Assembly: GCF_000243695.2 (NCBI RefSeq)
Contig: NZ_AHMN02000005.1
Location: 347,501-411,500, forward strand
Direction: 5' to 3'
Length of the DNA: 64,000 nt
From: Leptospira kirschneri serovar Cynopteri str. 3522 CT
GTDB lineage: Bacteria; Spirochaetota; Leptospiria; Leptospirales; Leptospiraceae
Shown here: positions 1-14,312 of the stretch, one piece after another
Numbering within the stretch: the stretch's first letter is position 1
How the letters are laid out: each line of letters begins with the position of its first letter
Notes under the pieces: generated by a model
What the model was told of the DNA's origin: nothing
Databases searched by the model: none
Seen by the model: only the letters and a program-made list of their open reading frames with translations
Made by a program: the position numbers and the translations under genes

Positions 1-102
1 GCAGAACTACTAAATCAATTTATTTTGGACAAAACATCAAAGTAATTCTCTTAGAACAGTTGAAATGTGCCTTCAATGTGGGAACTCTTACAAGTTTTAG
101 AT

Positions 103-199
103 TAGAGTTTTTGAAAAATGAATTCTCCATTTGTTTTCTATTTCATGGAAACGGTCGAAGGAAGCAATTTTGTTAATTGAACTATGGAATTTTTTTAAA
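103..199. repeat. R1 MITE-like element, degenerate right end
   Basis: Begins TAGAGTTTTTGAAAAATGAA and runs to CTATGGAATTTTTTTAAAC. The left terminal repeat and the interior (ATTCTCCATTTGTTTT, then CAATTTTGTTAATTGAACTA) match the other R1 copies, in the same orientation as 3748-3849. The right terminal repeat has decayed. Confidence 0.6.
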
Positions 200-451
200 C
201 TTCAAAATTACAACTTTTAACGTTTTAAAAACGTAAAATTCTAGTTTTCAAATACCAAATTAACTTGAAGGAATATTATTTTTTTATAATAAACTTTGAA
301 CCTAAAAATGTGGGAACTAACACAGAACTATATTTTACAGCAAAATTCTCAAGATTTCCGAATGCATAAGACAAAATTTTTTTACGCCAAACACGGATTA
401 ATTAACGCGAAAGGGATTGGTGCAAGAGGAACTAAAGCAGAACGCTCTCTA

Positions 452-612
452 CCATAACCAACCCCACAAGTATTTAGATTTCAATATTAAATCTGTGGGA
501 ATTACGACAAATCCTCTGTAAAACTGAGTTTCCAACGCGATCCGTAGAGAGCGTTGTGCTTTAGTTCAATTTTGATTCTAAAATCCTATTCAACTTGTGG
601 GGTTGGTTATGG
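452..612. repeat. R3 inverted-repeat element, 161 bp form
   Basis: The ends are a perfect 20-bp inverted repeat, CCATAACCAACCCCACAAGT. The next bases inside the left arm (ATTTAGATTTCAATATTAAA) and right arm match the R3 copies at 18871-19122 and 53056-53328. The middle is shorter and carries an insert (GCGATCCGTAGAGAGCG). The arm variant CCAACCCC occurs on both sides here, whereas the other copies have CCTTACCC on both sides. Confidence 0.7.
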
Positions 613-748
613 CTCTCTACGGATCGCGTTCTAAATTGAAACTAAAGACAATCATTGTATTATGTTTCTTTTATGCAATTTTTGACCAGAACTGGAGGTT
701 TGCCCGTGGGCGAGCCGATTCACCCAGATTATTTACTTAGAACTCACG

Positions 749-1396
<648 letters not shown>

Positions 1397-1449
1397 TCTT
1401 AATTCAGAAACAGATTTCGTAGGCTACGTAACTTAGGTCAATATAAAAA

Positions 1450-2813
<1,364 letters not shown>

Positions 2814-3503
2814 ACGTTGAAGATAGAATACCTGGACAAAAGTACAAGCAAAAAAGATCCAACGGCGGTTCTTGTGGGAACTACTATATAATCCAGATTT
2901 TACTGTAAAATTTCAAAATGTAGGAAAGGAACTATTATAATTTTTATCATGAAAGACCGAACAATTTCAAAATTTTCTCTAACGCTTTCTCTCAGTTTAA
3001 CAAAAAAGTTGAACGAACGTGTAATAGTTCCTACACATTCTAAATCGTAACTTCTATTTCAGAATTAATTCTTTCAGTCTGATTTCCTATTAACATTTCT
3101 AAAAATTCTTTATAAAATCTAAAAATAATGGTCTTACTACAAAGATGTTATCAAGAAAGTACGATTGATCCCATTCGTTCCTATAAAATTGAACCCCTAA
3201 ACATTATCACAAAGAGTCGTTTCAAGTAAGTTCGATCAAATCCAATACGAAAGCGATTGAAGCACACAGCAGAACTCTCTTTCAAATTCAGAGTCTCACT
3301 TCTTGAACTTAAAACATCTCTTCCTAAATGCGGATACTTAGAGAGGTATTCTCTTTAGTTTTCTGGATCGCTCAACAAATCGAGTTCTATAATAAATTGA
3401 AACTAAAGAGAAATTATCGCATTAAGTTTCTTTCATACAATTTATTGACTAAATCTGAGAGAGCAGTCCGGATTCGCCAAACTTTATTACGCTAAACTCA
3501 CAT

Positions 3504-3597
3504 TAGGGTTATTGAAAGTGACGATTAACAAAACTGTTTCCTTCAACCGTTTCCATGAAGTGAAAACAGATAGAGAATCCATTTTCAAAAACTTTGT
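3504..3597. repeat. Degenerate R1 element
   Basis: Reads as the reverse orientation of R1: GATTAACAAAACTGTTTCCT, then CAACCGTTTCCATGAA, then GAGAATCCATTTTCAAAAAC. Both terminal repeats are decayed, but the interior matches copies 46261-46363 and 61980-62057. Confidence 0.45.
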
Positions 3598-3747
3598 TAT
3601 TAACGTATAAAACTATTGGGTTAGACATTTTATTATATAGTTTTGAATAAATTTATATTATTCTTTTATATATCTCCATAGAAAAAATTAAACTCCTACA
3701 TAAGACCTCTGCTTCAACGCCATGCCATCATCAAATTAAAAATTCAT

Positions 3748-3849
3748 TAGAGTTGTTGAAAAATTAATTCTTGATCTGTTTGTATTGGATTGAATGGACA
3801 ATTGGAGCAATTTTACGAATCTTCACTATGGAATTTTTCAACAACTCTA
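3748..3849. repeat. R1 MITE-like element, intact
   Basis: 102 bp with terminal inverted repeats TAGAGTTGTTGAAAAATT and AATTTTTCAACAACTCTA and TA at both ends. The interior is nearly the exact reverse complement of the copy at 10910-11012. No coding capacity. Confidence 0.8.
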
Positions 3850-4185
3850 TTTTTATACGAATTCCCTCTATATAAAAGTATAATTAATTATTTTTACGAT
3901 AAGACTAAAGTTTTATAAAATATTTTTTGAATATACGGTAAACCTTATTCCAAAATTTCAAAAAACTTATTTGATTTTAAAACGTTTAGTTTTGGACTTT
4001 TTAAAAATAAAAACAAATTTAGATACAATCCAAGCGAGTGGTTGAAAGTGAGTTTATAACTAAAAGCCACCGTAAAAAATTTAATTCCATTTTAGCCCTG
4101 TTCGCTTAATAAAATACGTACTTGAGACTATTGTTCACTATTTCCGTTTGTGAGAGAATAAAAGACGCTAAGGAATGAAACAAAA

Positions 4186-5475
4186 ATGAGAATTTTTCAA
4201 AAACTAACAAATACGATTTTTATAGGGGTTCTTCTGATCGGAATTAATGCCTGTACGAATTCTCAAGATCCCAATCTGCTCTGGCTTTTAAGCCTAACGC
4301 AACCCAACCAGTCGTCTCCACCTCCAACCGGAGAACAACCGTTCAGTATTGTAATCAACGATGAAACCGCCCCGGTGGATTTCGTTTTCGATACTACAAA
4401 AACGGTAAACGTAAACGTTCAGGTTCTCAGTCCGGAATCCCCTATTTCAGGAAGTTTAGTACAAATTTTTAATATAGATAATACTTCTCAAAAATCTATC
4501 TTCAGAGCGGTAACTTCGGAAAACGGGGAAGTCAAGGGAAGTTTTACAATCGACGAAACAACTCATAAAGTTTTACTCAAAGTGCAGGCATTCGGCCAAC
4601 TTTATGAAGCGGAAATCCAAATCATCAACGCTTATAGTATTTCTAGACGAATTACAGTAGTAATCAAAGGAAATAACGTAATTCTTCCAGACACGGACGG
4701 AGACGGAATTATAGATCGAGACGATACGTATCCAAACGATCCTACCCGTGCGTCTACGTTTCGTTATCCGGCCGAAGGATATTATACAATTTCATTTGAA
4801 GACTTATATCCGAACCAGGGAGACGCAGACTTTAATGACTATAATATAAGAGCCGTATTTGAAGAAGACTGGAACGCAAAAGGAGAAGTGGCGAGAATAC
4901 GGGCCAACTTTACTCACGTAGCCAAAGGAGCCGGTTATAACCACACTTTACATCTTACGATTCCACAAATCGCAGCTTCATCGTATTCTCTTACTCGATA
5001 TGGATACGACGGTTCGACCGTAGAATACAACTCTACCGGCGGTAACTCTATAATTTCTTCTTTAGAAATTCTTCCGAGATCCAATACTACGATTCTATCT
5101 TCAAATTCTTCTAAAACCAGCACCACTTTCAAAAAAGGAAAGTCCGCAAGTTTAGAAGTAATTCTACAAAATGCAATCAACCGAGTAACCTTAGGATCTG
5201 CTCCATATGACACGTTTATCAAAGTGATCAATACCAATCAGGAAATACATTTTCCAAAAAGATATTTTGATACCAACGGAAAGGATCGTTATTTAGATTC
5301 TACTGGATTTCCTTGGGCCTTATTAGTTCCCGGAAATTTCCTCTGGCCTTATGAAAGTACGGATATTCGTAAGTCATATCCTTCTTTTAAATCTTGGTAC
5401 GAATCCATGGGAAATACAAATCACAATTGGTATCTAACTCCGGTTTCCTCGGAAGTATTTCCAGCATCGAACTAA
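4186..5475 (+). CDS. LruC-domain (DUF4842) lipoprotein
   Basis: The protein has 429 residues. The N-terminal lipoprotein signal ends in INAC with Cys23 as the lipidation site, so it is probably anchored in the outer membrane. Residues 28-165 look like beta-sandwich, carboxypeptidase-regulatory-like sequence. Residues 169-189 carry a calcium-binding DTDGDGIIDRDD motif (thrombospondin type 3). From about 195 to the end is the LruC/DUF4842 domain, marked by FEDLYPNQGDADFNDYN and GAGYNHTLHLTIP. LruC of Leptospira is a lipoprotein recognised by sera of uveitis patients. This gene may be that one or a paralogue, and I cannot decide from sequence alone. It is monocistronic: repeat-rich DNA lies upstream and a strong terminator sits eight bases after the stop. 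Confidence 0.85.
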   Translation: MRIFQKLTNTIFIGVLLIGINACTNSQDPNLLWLLSLTQPNQSSPPPTGEQPFSIVINDETAPVDFVFDTTKTVNVNVQVLSPESPISGSLVQIFNIDNTSQKSIFRAVTSENGEVKGSFTIDETTHKVLLKVQAFGQLYEAEIQIINAYSISRRITVVIKGNNVILPDTDGDGIIDRDDTYPNDPTRASTFRYPAEGYYTISFEDLYPNQGDADFNDYNIRAVFEEDWNAKGEVARIRANFTHVAKGAGYNHTLHLTIPQIAASSYSLTRYGYDGSTVEYNSTGGNSIISSLEILPRSNTTILSSNSSKTSTTFKKGKSASLEVILQNAINRVTLGSAPYDTFIKVINTNQEIHFPKRYFDTNGKDRYLDSTGFPWALLVPGNFLWPYESTDIRKSYPSFKSWYESMGNTNHNWYLTPVSSEVFPASN

Positions 5476-5482
5476 ATTCATT

Positions 5483-5517
5483 TTCCCAGGAATTTTTTCC
5501 TGGGAATTCTTTTTTTC
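5483..5517 (+). terminator. Rho-independent terminator
   Basis: Perfect 10-bp stem TTCCCAGGAA / TTCCTGGGAA with a TTTT loop, followed by TTCTTTTTTTC. It ends the lipoprotein transcript and separates it from the sensor kinase starting at 5558. Confidence 0.9.
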
Positions 5518-5557
5518 TTTTCTTTCTTCGAGGTCAAACAAAAGTGTTTAACCTCTT

Positions 5558-6619
5558 ATGCAGGATTTGAAACGTAAGAATCAAAAACGTCTTACCACAA
5601 CAACGATATTGAAACCGGGTCTTTCGCCTAAATTTTTTCTCAATCTTCTTAAAGAGATTTCTCCCATCGTAGCAATTGACGATACTCAAACGATTCTGTT
5701 TGCAAACGAATCCTTTCAAAAAGAATTCGCAGGAAGCTCCCGTAGTTTGATCGGTAAAAATCTGTTTCGGATTTTAAACTTAAATCCGGTGGATCATGAA
5801 GAGATGAAATCAAACATCAATTTATCTAAATGGGGAAAAATACAAAACCAAGAATTTAGAAAACAAAAAATCTATTACGGTTATTCTGTATTTCGTTTTG
5901 GAGATCATATAGGAATCATCCTCAAAAACATTACAGAAAACAAAAGATTGGAAAGAAAAATCGCAAGTCTTCATACCCAACTTCTACAATCCCAAGAAGA
6001 AGAAAGAATTAGACTTTCCGGAGAATTGCACGACGGAGTCGGTCAAACCATTCTTGCAGCAAAACTCAATTTCCAAGCATACAATCGAAATCCTAAAGTT
6101 TACGGTGCGCAGTTCGATACGGGACTTCTTTTGATCGATAAGGCAAGCCAAGAACTGAGAGATATTTATACAAACTTACATCCTTCCACACTTAGAGAAA
6201 TCGGCTTAGAAGCCGCAATTCGATCCTTAAGTTCGGATCTATTTCCACCTATGGACGTAGAAGCGGATTTAGACTTAAATCTTAAATTGAATCTAGAACC
6301 TATGGTGGCCAATCAGGTTTTTAGAATCGTTCAAGAAATCTTTCAAAACGTAATCAAACATTCTCAAGCAAGTAAAATTTCCCTCAAGGTTCAAGTCAAA
6401 GGAAGACAGTTGTTTATAGACGCTAAAGATAACGGTATAGGTTTTCAGGAAAGAAAGGTCAGAGCCAGGTCATCCGGTTTTGGACTTGAAAATATCCGTA
6501 GAAGAGTAGAAGATTTAAATGGTAAAATTAAGATTGATTCTTCTGCTGGTAAAGGAACTAAGTTTATCATCCGAATTCCTTTGGAAAAAAACAAAAACAC
6601 ATACGCCAAAAAAACATGA
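5558..6619 (+). CDS. PAS-containing NarL-type sensor histidine kinase
   Basis: This is a 353-residue cytosolic histidine kinase with no membrane segment. A PAS domain occupies about residues 32-125, followed by a coiled coil and a HisKA_3 dimerisation domain with the phospho-acceptor His158 in GELHDGVGQ. The HATPase domain has the N box in FQNVIKH and G1 box KDNGIGF. HisKA_3 kinases pair with NarL/FixJ regulators, and such a regulator follows immediately with a four-base ATGA overlap, so the partner assignment is strong. The lack of transmembrane segments suggests that it senses an internal ligand or redox state through PAS, but no cofactor-binding residue can be recognised. The start ATG has only a weak Shine-Dalgarno. 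Confidence 0.9.
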   Translation: MQDLKRKNQKRLTTTTILKPGLSPKFFLNLLKEISPIVAIDDTQTILFANESFQKEFAGSSRSLIGKNLFRILNLNPVDHEEMKSNINLSKWGKIQNQEFRKQKIYYGYSVFRFGDHIGIILKNITENKRLERKIASLHTQLLQSQEEERIRLSGELHDGVGQTILAAKLNFQAYNRNPKVYGAQFDTGLLLIDKASQELRDIYTNLHPSTLREIGLEAAIRSLSSDLFPPMDVEADLDLNLKLNLEPMVANQVFRIVQEIFQNVIKHSQASKISLKVQVKGRQLFIDAKDNGIGFQERKVRARSSGFGLENIRRRVEDLNGKIKIDSSAGKGTKFIIRIPLEKNKNTYAKKT

Positions 6620-7287
6620 AGCCTACCGATACAAAAATTTTTTTAGTCGATGATCACGCAATTCTTAGAGAAGGATTAAAGATGATTCTCTCCGGACAAC
6701 CCGGTTTCGAAATCTGTGGCGAATCCGGAGACGCCGAAAAAGCATTAGATCAAATCGGCAAATTGAATCCAGATTTAGTCATCACAGACATTTCAATGCC
6801 AGGGTTAAGCGGAATCGATCTCGTAAAAAATCTGAGAAAATATTATCCGAATATTCGAACTATCATTCTTTCCCGTCATGATAATAAGGAATACGTTCAA
6901 AAATTATTAGAATTAGGTATCAACGGATATGTATTAAAGGACGACGCGGGAAACGATCTTCTTCGCGCTATCGAAGCGGTTCACAAAGGAGAAACGTATT
7001 TAAGTCCGGGGATAACGACGCATTTTTTATCCGGCTTTGTAGGTTCCGGAAAACCGGGAGAAGATAATCAAGACGCCAAAAAAGCGTTTTCAGTACTTTC
7101 GGATAGAGAAAGGGAAATTTTAAAATTAGTCGCCGAAGGAAATTCCAACGAATCCATCGGAAAAATATTGAGGATTTCGCCGGCCACGGTTAAAGTTCAC
7201 CGCGCCAATATCATGAAAAAACTGGATCTACATAAGGTTGCAGATTTAGTAATGTACGCGATTCGCGCGGGTTTGATCGAATCCTAA
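6616..7287 (+). CDS. LuxR/NarL-family response regulator
   Basis: This is a 223-residue response regulator. The receiver domain (1-125) has the acidic pocket VDDH at 11-14, phospho-acceptor Asp58 in VITDISMPG, and the conserved Lys in VLKDD. The DNA-binding LuxR helix-turn-helix is at about 155-220 (LSDREREILKLVAEG, then ISPATVKVHRANIMKKLDL). It overlaps the kinase gene by four bases and is certainly its partner. The target genes are unknown. After the stop, a weak hairpin (AAGTTCT / AGAACTT, about 7299-7321) lacks a clear T run. Confidence 0.92.
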   Translation: MKPTDTKIFLVDDHAILREGLKMILSGQPGFEICGESGDAEKALDQIGKLNPDLVITDISMPGLSGIDLVKNLRKYYPNIRTIILSRHDNKEYVQKLLELGINGYVLKDDAGNDLLRAIEAVHKGETYLSPGITTHFLSGFVGSGKPGEDNQDAKKAFSVLSDREREILKLVAEGNSNESIGKILRISPATVKVHRANIMKKLDLHKVADLVMYAIRAGLIES

Positions 7288-7870
7288 CTATTTATTTTGC
7301 GAAGTTCTGTTTTTTCAAGAACTTTGAGAGATTAAAAACCTTCCGATATGTAAAAACGACTTAACCTTCAAAATAGTTTTTACATTCTTGATCTTCTATT
7401 TCTCATAAATGAAAACTAACGTTAATTCAGTGTAATAGATTCGTTTTATAAAATCTTGATTTTTTCCACAAAAAATAAATATTTAAAAATTTGTAATGCG
7501 ATTTAATCTGTGGGAACTCTCACAAATCATGGATTTATCAGTTAAACCTTAAAAATTGTGGGAACTACTATAAAATACAAAAAAAATCATCACCCATCCG
7601 ATTTTTGCATAAAATCACTGTTTTACGACCATCATCAAAATTTAAATCCCATTTTAACGTTAGTTCGGCGTGAGTAAAAATTTTCTAAAAGTATGAGTTC
7701 CTACAATTTTAGCATTTATTCGTAAAATCGTAGTTTGCAGTAGTTCCCACATCATTTTACAGACAAACTTAAATTTTGCGGTAGTTCCCACACTTGAATA
7801 CGACAGATTCAATTGTTATAAACTTCTATTTTATAAATCGTGATAGTTCCCACATTTAAAAAAGCTAAAA

Positions 7871-8090
<220 letters not shown>

Positions 8091-8172
8091 ATGGTTTCTA
8101 TTCTATTCATACGATCATTATTATCTATAACCCACAACCGTTCTTTGAATCAGTCCTTCTTTTCTTTTAAAA

Positions 8173-8269
8173 CAGAGTTGTCAAAAAACCAATTCTCCAT
8201 CTGTTTCCGTTGTATTGAAATAGACCTGGTTTTGCTGATCCTCACTATGGAATTTCTCAACCAACTCTA
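8173..8269. repeat. R1 element, moderately degenerate
   Basis: Starts CAGAGTTGTCAAAAAACC and ends GGAATTTCTCAACCAACTCT. The interior CAATTCTCCATCTGTTTCCG and CTCACTATGGAATT match R1. Same orientation as 3748-3849. Confidence 0.6.
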
Positions 8270-8509
8270 ATATTGAAAAAATTTTGATAGACCCTTAGAA
8301 AACGTTTCGAACTTTTTAAAGAAAAAATTCTACATTCGTATTTCTAAATTTTATAACGTCTTACAAATACATTACTTTAAAGCTCAAAACTTGTAATCAA
8401 ATTGAAATATTCTCTTCATCTAGTTGTAATCGAAATGAAATATAAATTTCAGAGAAGTTACAAATGGTTCAAACAGAGAAGAAGGAACGGTCTTATACCG
8501 GCATTTGAA

Positions 8510-10162
<1,653 letters not shown>

Positions 10163-10909
10163 TCCGACTTGTCAAAGAAACAAAGGAACTTCTATATAAT
10201 AGTTTTTTCATTTTTGTAATAGTCGCAAAATGGCGATTTTACGCAAAAATTTGATTAGACAATGATTCTTTTGGGATTTTATAGAAGTTTCCTTTAAATT
10301 TCATAAAAGTTTACTACTACTCAGATGTATAAAAATAATTACTTATGCTGAACGTGGGACTCCTTCAAAAAGTCAACAAATCTAAGTTAAACGCTATTTT
10401 TTCAATAGCTTCCCGCATCTTTGGTAAAATTGATTGTTAACTTTTGGTACTGTTTTTATACGTCCAAATAGTAACAAAAATTATCTTTCTTTTTATATTA
10501 GATTCTTTGAAAGTTTTGTTTCGATTTAACCCTAATCGATTACTTTAAATTGTTCTAAACTAAAAGTACAGATCTTTAAACATTCTTTTTTTGTGATTGA
10601 AGTTTGTATGAGTTCCCACAACCATTTTGTCGGTAAACTTTTGTAAAACGTGGTAGTTCCCACATTTATTTTTTACAAAAAGATAGAACGGATTTCTTAC
10701 GTCGAACTCGCTTTAAATTTAAAGCAGTTTCTACAAAATTACGTCTCTTGGTCAGGCAAGAACTTTAACAAATTTTTTAACATAAGTTCGACGCAAAGCA
10801 TTAAACTTTTCGAAACAGTATTTTGTAATAAAAATTCAAAATATTTAATTTTATAGAACTCAGTTAAAACTTCTGCTCGGGAAACTCATGCAAAAATTGA
10901 ATTAAAAAA

Positions 10910-11012
10910 TAGAGTTGTTGAAAAATTCCATAGTGAAGATTCGTAAAATTGCTTCAATTGTCCATTGAATCCAATACAAACAAGATCAAGAATTAATTTT
11001 TCAACAACTCTA
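10910..11012. repeat. R1 MITE-like element, intact, reverse orientation
   Basis: 103 bp with TIRs TAGAGTTGTTGAAAAATTCC and GAATTAATTTTTCAACAACT plus CTA, and TA ends. The interior is almost identical to the reverse complement of 3748-3849, pointing to recent spread or gene conversion. Confidence 0.8.
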
Positions 11013-11075
11013 ATATTTAAAAACCTTACATTCCAAAAAAACTTAATCTGCGGAAACTACCACAAAACTTAGAAA

Positions 11076-11102
11076 TTTTAGCAGTTTTAGCAGTTTTAGC
11101 AG
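11076..11102. repeat. Tandem repeat, TTTTAGCAG x3
   Basis: Three exact 9-bp units in a row, 75 bp downstream of the stop of the RND gene (which is on the minus strand). Confidence 0.85.
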
Positions 11103-11179
11103 TTTATCACAAATGCAAAAAACTACTACTTTTTCCGATTTTCTTTATATCAAATTCACATTAAGAAAATATAAAGTTA

Positions 11180-14100
11180 TTAATTAAACCTCTTATTTCT
11201 TTTTTGATTTTTTTCTTTGAATCGAGTAGTAAGATCATTAAACACTGATAAGGTGACCGGAACATATAAAAGACTTCCTAATGTTCCAAAACCTAAACCC
11301 CAACCTAAAGCAAGTGTCATAGGAATAAGAACCGGATCGGAACCACCAAGACTATAAGCGGTAGGCAACAAACCCGCTACCGTAGTCAGAGTTGTTAAAA
11401 GAATCGGCCTGAATCTTCTTTGACTTGCTTCTATTAAAATATCGTCCATACTTGCCTTGGAATCTTTTCGGATAGAATCGATACAATCTACTAAAACGAT
11501 CGAAGCGTTTACCAAAACCCCAGCGAGACCGATAATACCGATCATTGCTAAAAAGCTAATAGACTTTCCAGAAAGAGGAAAACCGATCACAATTCCTATA
11601 ATTCCTAAAGGAATCGTGCTGAGTATCAAGACAGGCTTCCAAAAACTTTTGATTGTAAGAGCCAAAATTCCAAAAATACCGAATATAGCAATGATCCCCG
11701 CTTTTGCAAGAGAAGCCATAGATCTTTGTGTATCCTTTTCTTCTCCTCCAAACGTAATCGTAATTCCGGGATATTGTTTTTCAATCAATGGTTTAAATTC
11801 CGTGGCTACTCTTTGATTTGCGTCGTGTGCTGTAATTTCGTCTAACTTTACATCTCCGTTAACGGTAATGGCACGATCAAAGTCTTTATGCGCGAGAAGT
11901 TCCGGAGATTCGATCAAATCCATTTTAGAAATCTTTGCAAGATTTGTAATATTTCCCGCCTTATTGCGTAATGGAATCGTTTTAATTTCATTCGGATTTT
12001 TTCGAAAGTCTCTATCATAAAGAACTCTCAAATATATCTTTGTTCTTCCTTTTCGAACAGTTCCCGCCCTTTCTCCATCATACGCGGCACGCAGCCCGTT
12101 CGCAGCGGACAAAGTAGAAACCCCAGTAAAACTTTCCAATCCCTCGTCGAGTTGAATATACATCTGTTTACGGCCATATCGATAGTCGTCTCGAACCGAA
12201 AAAACTCCGGGAATCGATTTTAAAAATGATTGTAATTCACTTGAAACCTTCTTTAGAGTTTCATAATCTTTTCCTTGAATAGAAATAGTAATCGGAGCAC
12301 CAATCGGAGGAGCATTTCCAAATTCCTCTAAAAAGATTTCGTTTAAACCGGGGGTTTTTCTAAGATCCGGTTCAATCGAACGAAGAATTTCAGTCGCTTT
12401 TCTTTCTCGTTTTACTTCCGGAGTCAGATAAATTAAGATTACTCCCAAATTTTCACCAAAACGAGATAAAGGATCATCTGGATCGGTTTGTTGTACTCCT
12501 ATTTTTGTGGAATAACTGACCAATTCTTTTGTAGGAATTTTTTGTACGATACTTTCCATGTATTTCATCTTTTCTCTAGTTTGAAAAATTCTGGAAGTAG
12601 GAGGAAATTCGGCTTTGATCATTATGATTTCTATATCTTCTTTTGGAAAAAGTATAAAGTCCATCTGAGACAAGGCTCCACAGGAACCAAATACCAACAA
12701 TAAAATGACCGCGAACGAAGATTTCTTATGTCGAATATTAAAAGAAACTAATTTAGAAAAATTTGTTTCGATAGAATGAAAAATTGAATCCATCTTAAGA
12801 CGAAATTTACTTTTGATCTTCATCTGATCGGGAGTTTTTGCAAACGCAGCAATCCTTGCCGGCAAAAATAGGAACGATTCTATCAGACTCGCCGTAAGCG
12901 CCACAATCACCACTAAAGGAATTTCCCAAATGAATTTCCCCATAATTCCAGTCATAAACAACATTGGCAGGAACGCCGTTACAGTCGTGAGATAAGATCC
13001 GAAAATCGGAACGATCATTTCCACGGTTCCGCGTAACGATGCAGTGACCGAATCATTTTTTTCAGCAAGATAAGTGTATATATTTTCCGAAATTACGATG
13101 GAGTTATCCACCAACATCCCGAGAGAAATGATCAAACCCATCATAGAAATCATGTTAAATGATACGTCAAAAAATGGAAGGACCGAAAAAGTCATTAACA
13201 TGGAGAACGGTAATGAAAGAGAAGTCAGTGTAGCCGTTCTAAAATCTAAAAATAGAAATAAAATTCCAAATACAATCGTAAATCCGATCAAAGCGTTAGA
13301 AGAAACTACGTTAAGTCTGTTTTTAGTCCTTTTGGCCTCGTCGTTTAACACAAAAGTTTTCATTCCAGAAGGATAGGTTTTGGAAAGTTCGTCTAATCTT
13401 TTGTGAACGTTATCTGCAACATCAATCGCGTCCGATCTTTCTTTTTTAATCACAGAAAGAATCAGACCTTGTTTTCCATTTGCAATCGCAAGAAATCTAG
13501 GATATTCAAAAGTATCTTCTACCCTTGCAATATCTCCTAGTTTAACCGCAGAGAAAATTTCGTTTGTTCTTGTAGGGATTTTTCCAATTTCGGAAGGATT
13601 TTTAAATTCTCCGTCAATTCTCAAATCGAATGCAGCCTCCGAATCCACGGAACCGGCGGGAAGATTGATGTTTCTATTCCGAATCGTATTTACAATATCA
13701 TTTAAGTCCAGAGAATACTGCTTTAGTTTATTAGCATTTACTAAAATATGCCATTCTCTATCTCTTTTACCGAAAACGTCCACCCTAGCCACACCTTGGA
13801 TTTTTTCAAGTTCCCGTTCTACAAATTCGGCTGTGGTATGTAGTTCGATTTCGTCTTTTCCTCCAAAAATGGAAAATTCAATAATCGGAAAAGACCCTGA
13901 TTTGCGCTCCGTCATTTTCGGCTTTTCGGTAACTTGAGCCGGTAGCTCGGCCATCGCGTTGTCTACGGCTCTTCGAATTTCATTTAAAACTTTTTCCGGA
14001 TCTTTTTCCTCCAGACTGACTCGGACGTCTATATCCGAAACGGAATTTCTAGAAAAAGAACGGATCTCGTCGATTCCATCTATTTCTTTGAGTTTTTCTT

Positions 14101-14305
14101 CTATAGGATAAGTGACTCTGAGTTCTACATCTGCAGGGGACGCTCCTGGAAATTTTGTAGAGATCACCATCTGTTTTAAGTCCACATTGGGGAATGCATC
14201 TCTTCGTAATCCGATCAGCGAAACAACTCCGGATAAAAAGATGAAAATCATCCCTAAATACATAAAAAGTCGATTTTGAATAAAGGATTCTATAAGTGAT
14301 TTCAT
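11180..14305 (-). CDS. RND-family efflux permease (HAE1 type)
   Basis: This is a 1041-residue inner-membrane proton-driven exporter of the AcrB/HAE1 class, the full length for the family. It has an N-terminal membrane helix, a large porter/docking region up to about residue 325, helices 2-6 ([14 protein letters not shown] onward), a second periplasmic region (about 545-850) and helices 8-12. The helix-4 motif reads [15 protein letters not shown], with Asp-Asn instead of the Asp-Asp of AcrB. Single-Asp versions occur in other RND groups. No membrane-fusion protein or TolC gene adjoins it, so it must borrow partners encoded elsewhere. The substrate cannot be inferred. An inverted repeat lies directly upstream of the start codon and may be an operator. 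Confidence 0.93.
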   Translation of the reverse strand: MKSLIESFIQNRLFMYLGMIFIFLSGVVSLIGLRRDAFPNVDLKQMVISTKFPGASPADVELRVTYPIEEKLKEIDGIDEIRSFSRNSVSDIDVRVSLEEKDPEKVLNEIRRAVDNAMAELPAQVTEKPKMTERKSGSFPIIEFSIFGGKDEIELHTTAEFVERELEKIQGVARVDVFGKRDREWHILVNANKLKQYSLDLNDIVNTIRNRNINLPAGSVDSEAAFDLRIDGEFKNPSEIGKIPTRTNEIFSAVKLGDIARVEDTFEYPRFLAIANGKQGLILSVIKKERSDAIDVADNVHKRLDELSKTYPSGMKTFVLNDEAKRTKNRLNVVSSNALIGFTIVFGILFLFLDFRTATLTSLSLPFSMLMTFSVLPFFDVSFNMISMMGLIISLGMLVDNSIVISENIYTYLAEKNDSVTASLRGTVEMIVPIFGSYLTTVTAFLPMLFMTGIMGKFIWEIPLVVIVALTASLIESFLFLPARIAAFAKTPDQMKIKSKFRLKMDSIFHSIETNFSKLVSFNIRHKKSSFAVILLLVFGSCGALSQMDFILFPKEDIEIIMIKAEFPPTSRIFQTREKMKYMESIVQKIPTKELVSYSTKIGVQQTDPDDPLSRFGENLGVILIYLTPEVKRERKATEILRSIEPDLRKTPGLNEIFLEEFGNAPPIGAPITISIQGKDYETLKKVSSELQSFLKSIPGVFSVRDDYRYGRKQMYIQLDEGLESFTGVSTLSAANGLRAAYDGERAGTVRKGRTKIYLRVLYDRDFRKNPNEIKTIPLRNKAGNITNLAKISKMDLIESPELLAHKDFDRAITVNGDVKLDEITAHDANQRVATEFKPLIEKQYPGITITFGGEEKDTQRSMASLAKAGIIAIFGIFGILALTIKSFWKPVLILSTIPLGIIGIVIGFPLSGKSISFLAMIGIIGLAGVLVNASIVLVDCIDSIRKDSKASMDDILIEASQRRFRPILLTTLTTVAGLLPTAYSLGGSDPVLIPMTLALGWGLGFGTLGSLLYVPVTLSVFNDLTTRFKEKNQKRNKRFN

Positions 14306-14312
14306 ATTTATT

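Larger units (their letters stand above)
1..748. other. Intergenic repeat mosaic
   Basis: No convincing gene. It holds two GTGGGAACT-type motifs (near 79 and 310), an R1 element (103-199), and from about 381 to 752 a composite repeat containing an R3 element (452-612), flanked by arms reading ACTAAAGCAGAACGCTCTCT and their complements. Its right edge is the R4 end TTAA at 749-752, which also supplies the stop codon of the next gene. Confidence 0.6.
2814..4185. other. Gene-free region, 1.4 kb
   Basis: No ORF with credible codon use. It holds a GTGGGAACTACTAT motif near 2875, a segment near 3190-3262 (AAACATTATCACAAAGAG, then AATCCAATACGAAAGCGATT) repeated at 25849-25918 and 29087-29137, R4-type edges around 3489-3505, and two R1 copies (3504-3597 degenerate, 3748-3849 intact). 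The last 300 bp are very AT-rich and probably contain the promoter of the lipoprotein gene. Confidence 0.55.
10163..11179. other. Gene-free region with R1 and a 9-bp tandem repeat
   Basis: AT-rich with no credible gene. It includes GAGTTCCCACAACC (10609), GTGGTAGTTCCCAC (10653), a degenerate R4 edge (CTTACGTCGAACTCGCTTTA near 10700), an intact R1 (10910-11012) and a three-unit tandem repeat (11076-11102). The short ORF at 10650-10856 is made of repeat sequence. Confidence 0.55.

Noticed and set aside
452..612. Spaced repeats that might suggest a CRISPR array
   Set aside because: Repeats are inverted, not direct and regularly spaced; no cas gene in the window.
10650..10856. 68-codon plus-strand ORF
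   Set aside because: Begins in a GTGGTAGTTCCCAC motif and runs through R4-like repeat sequence.
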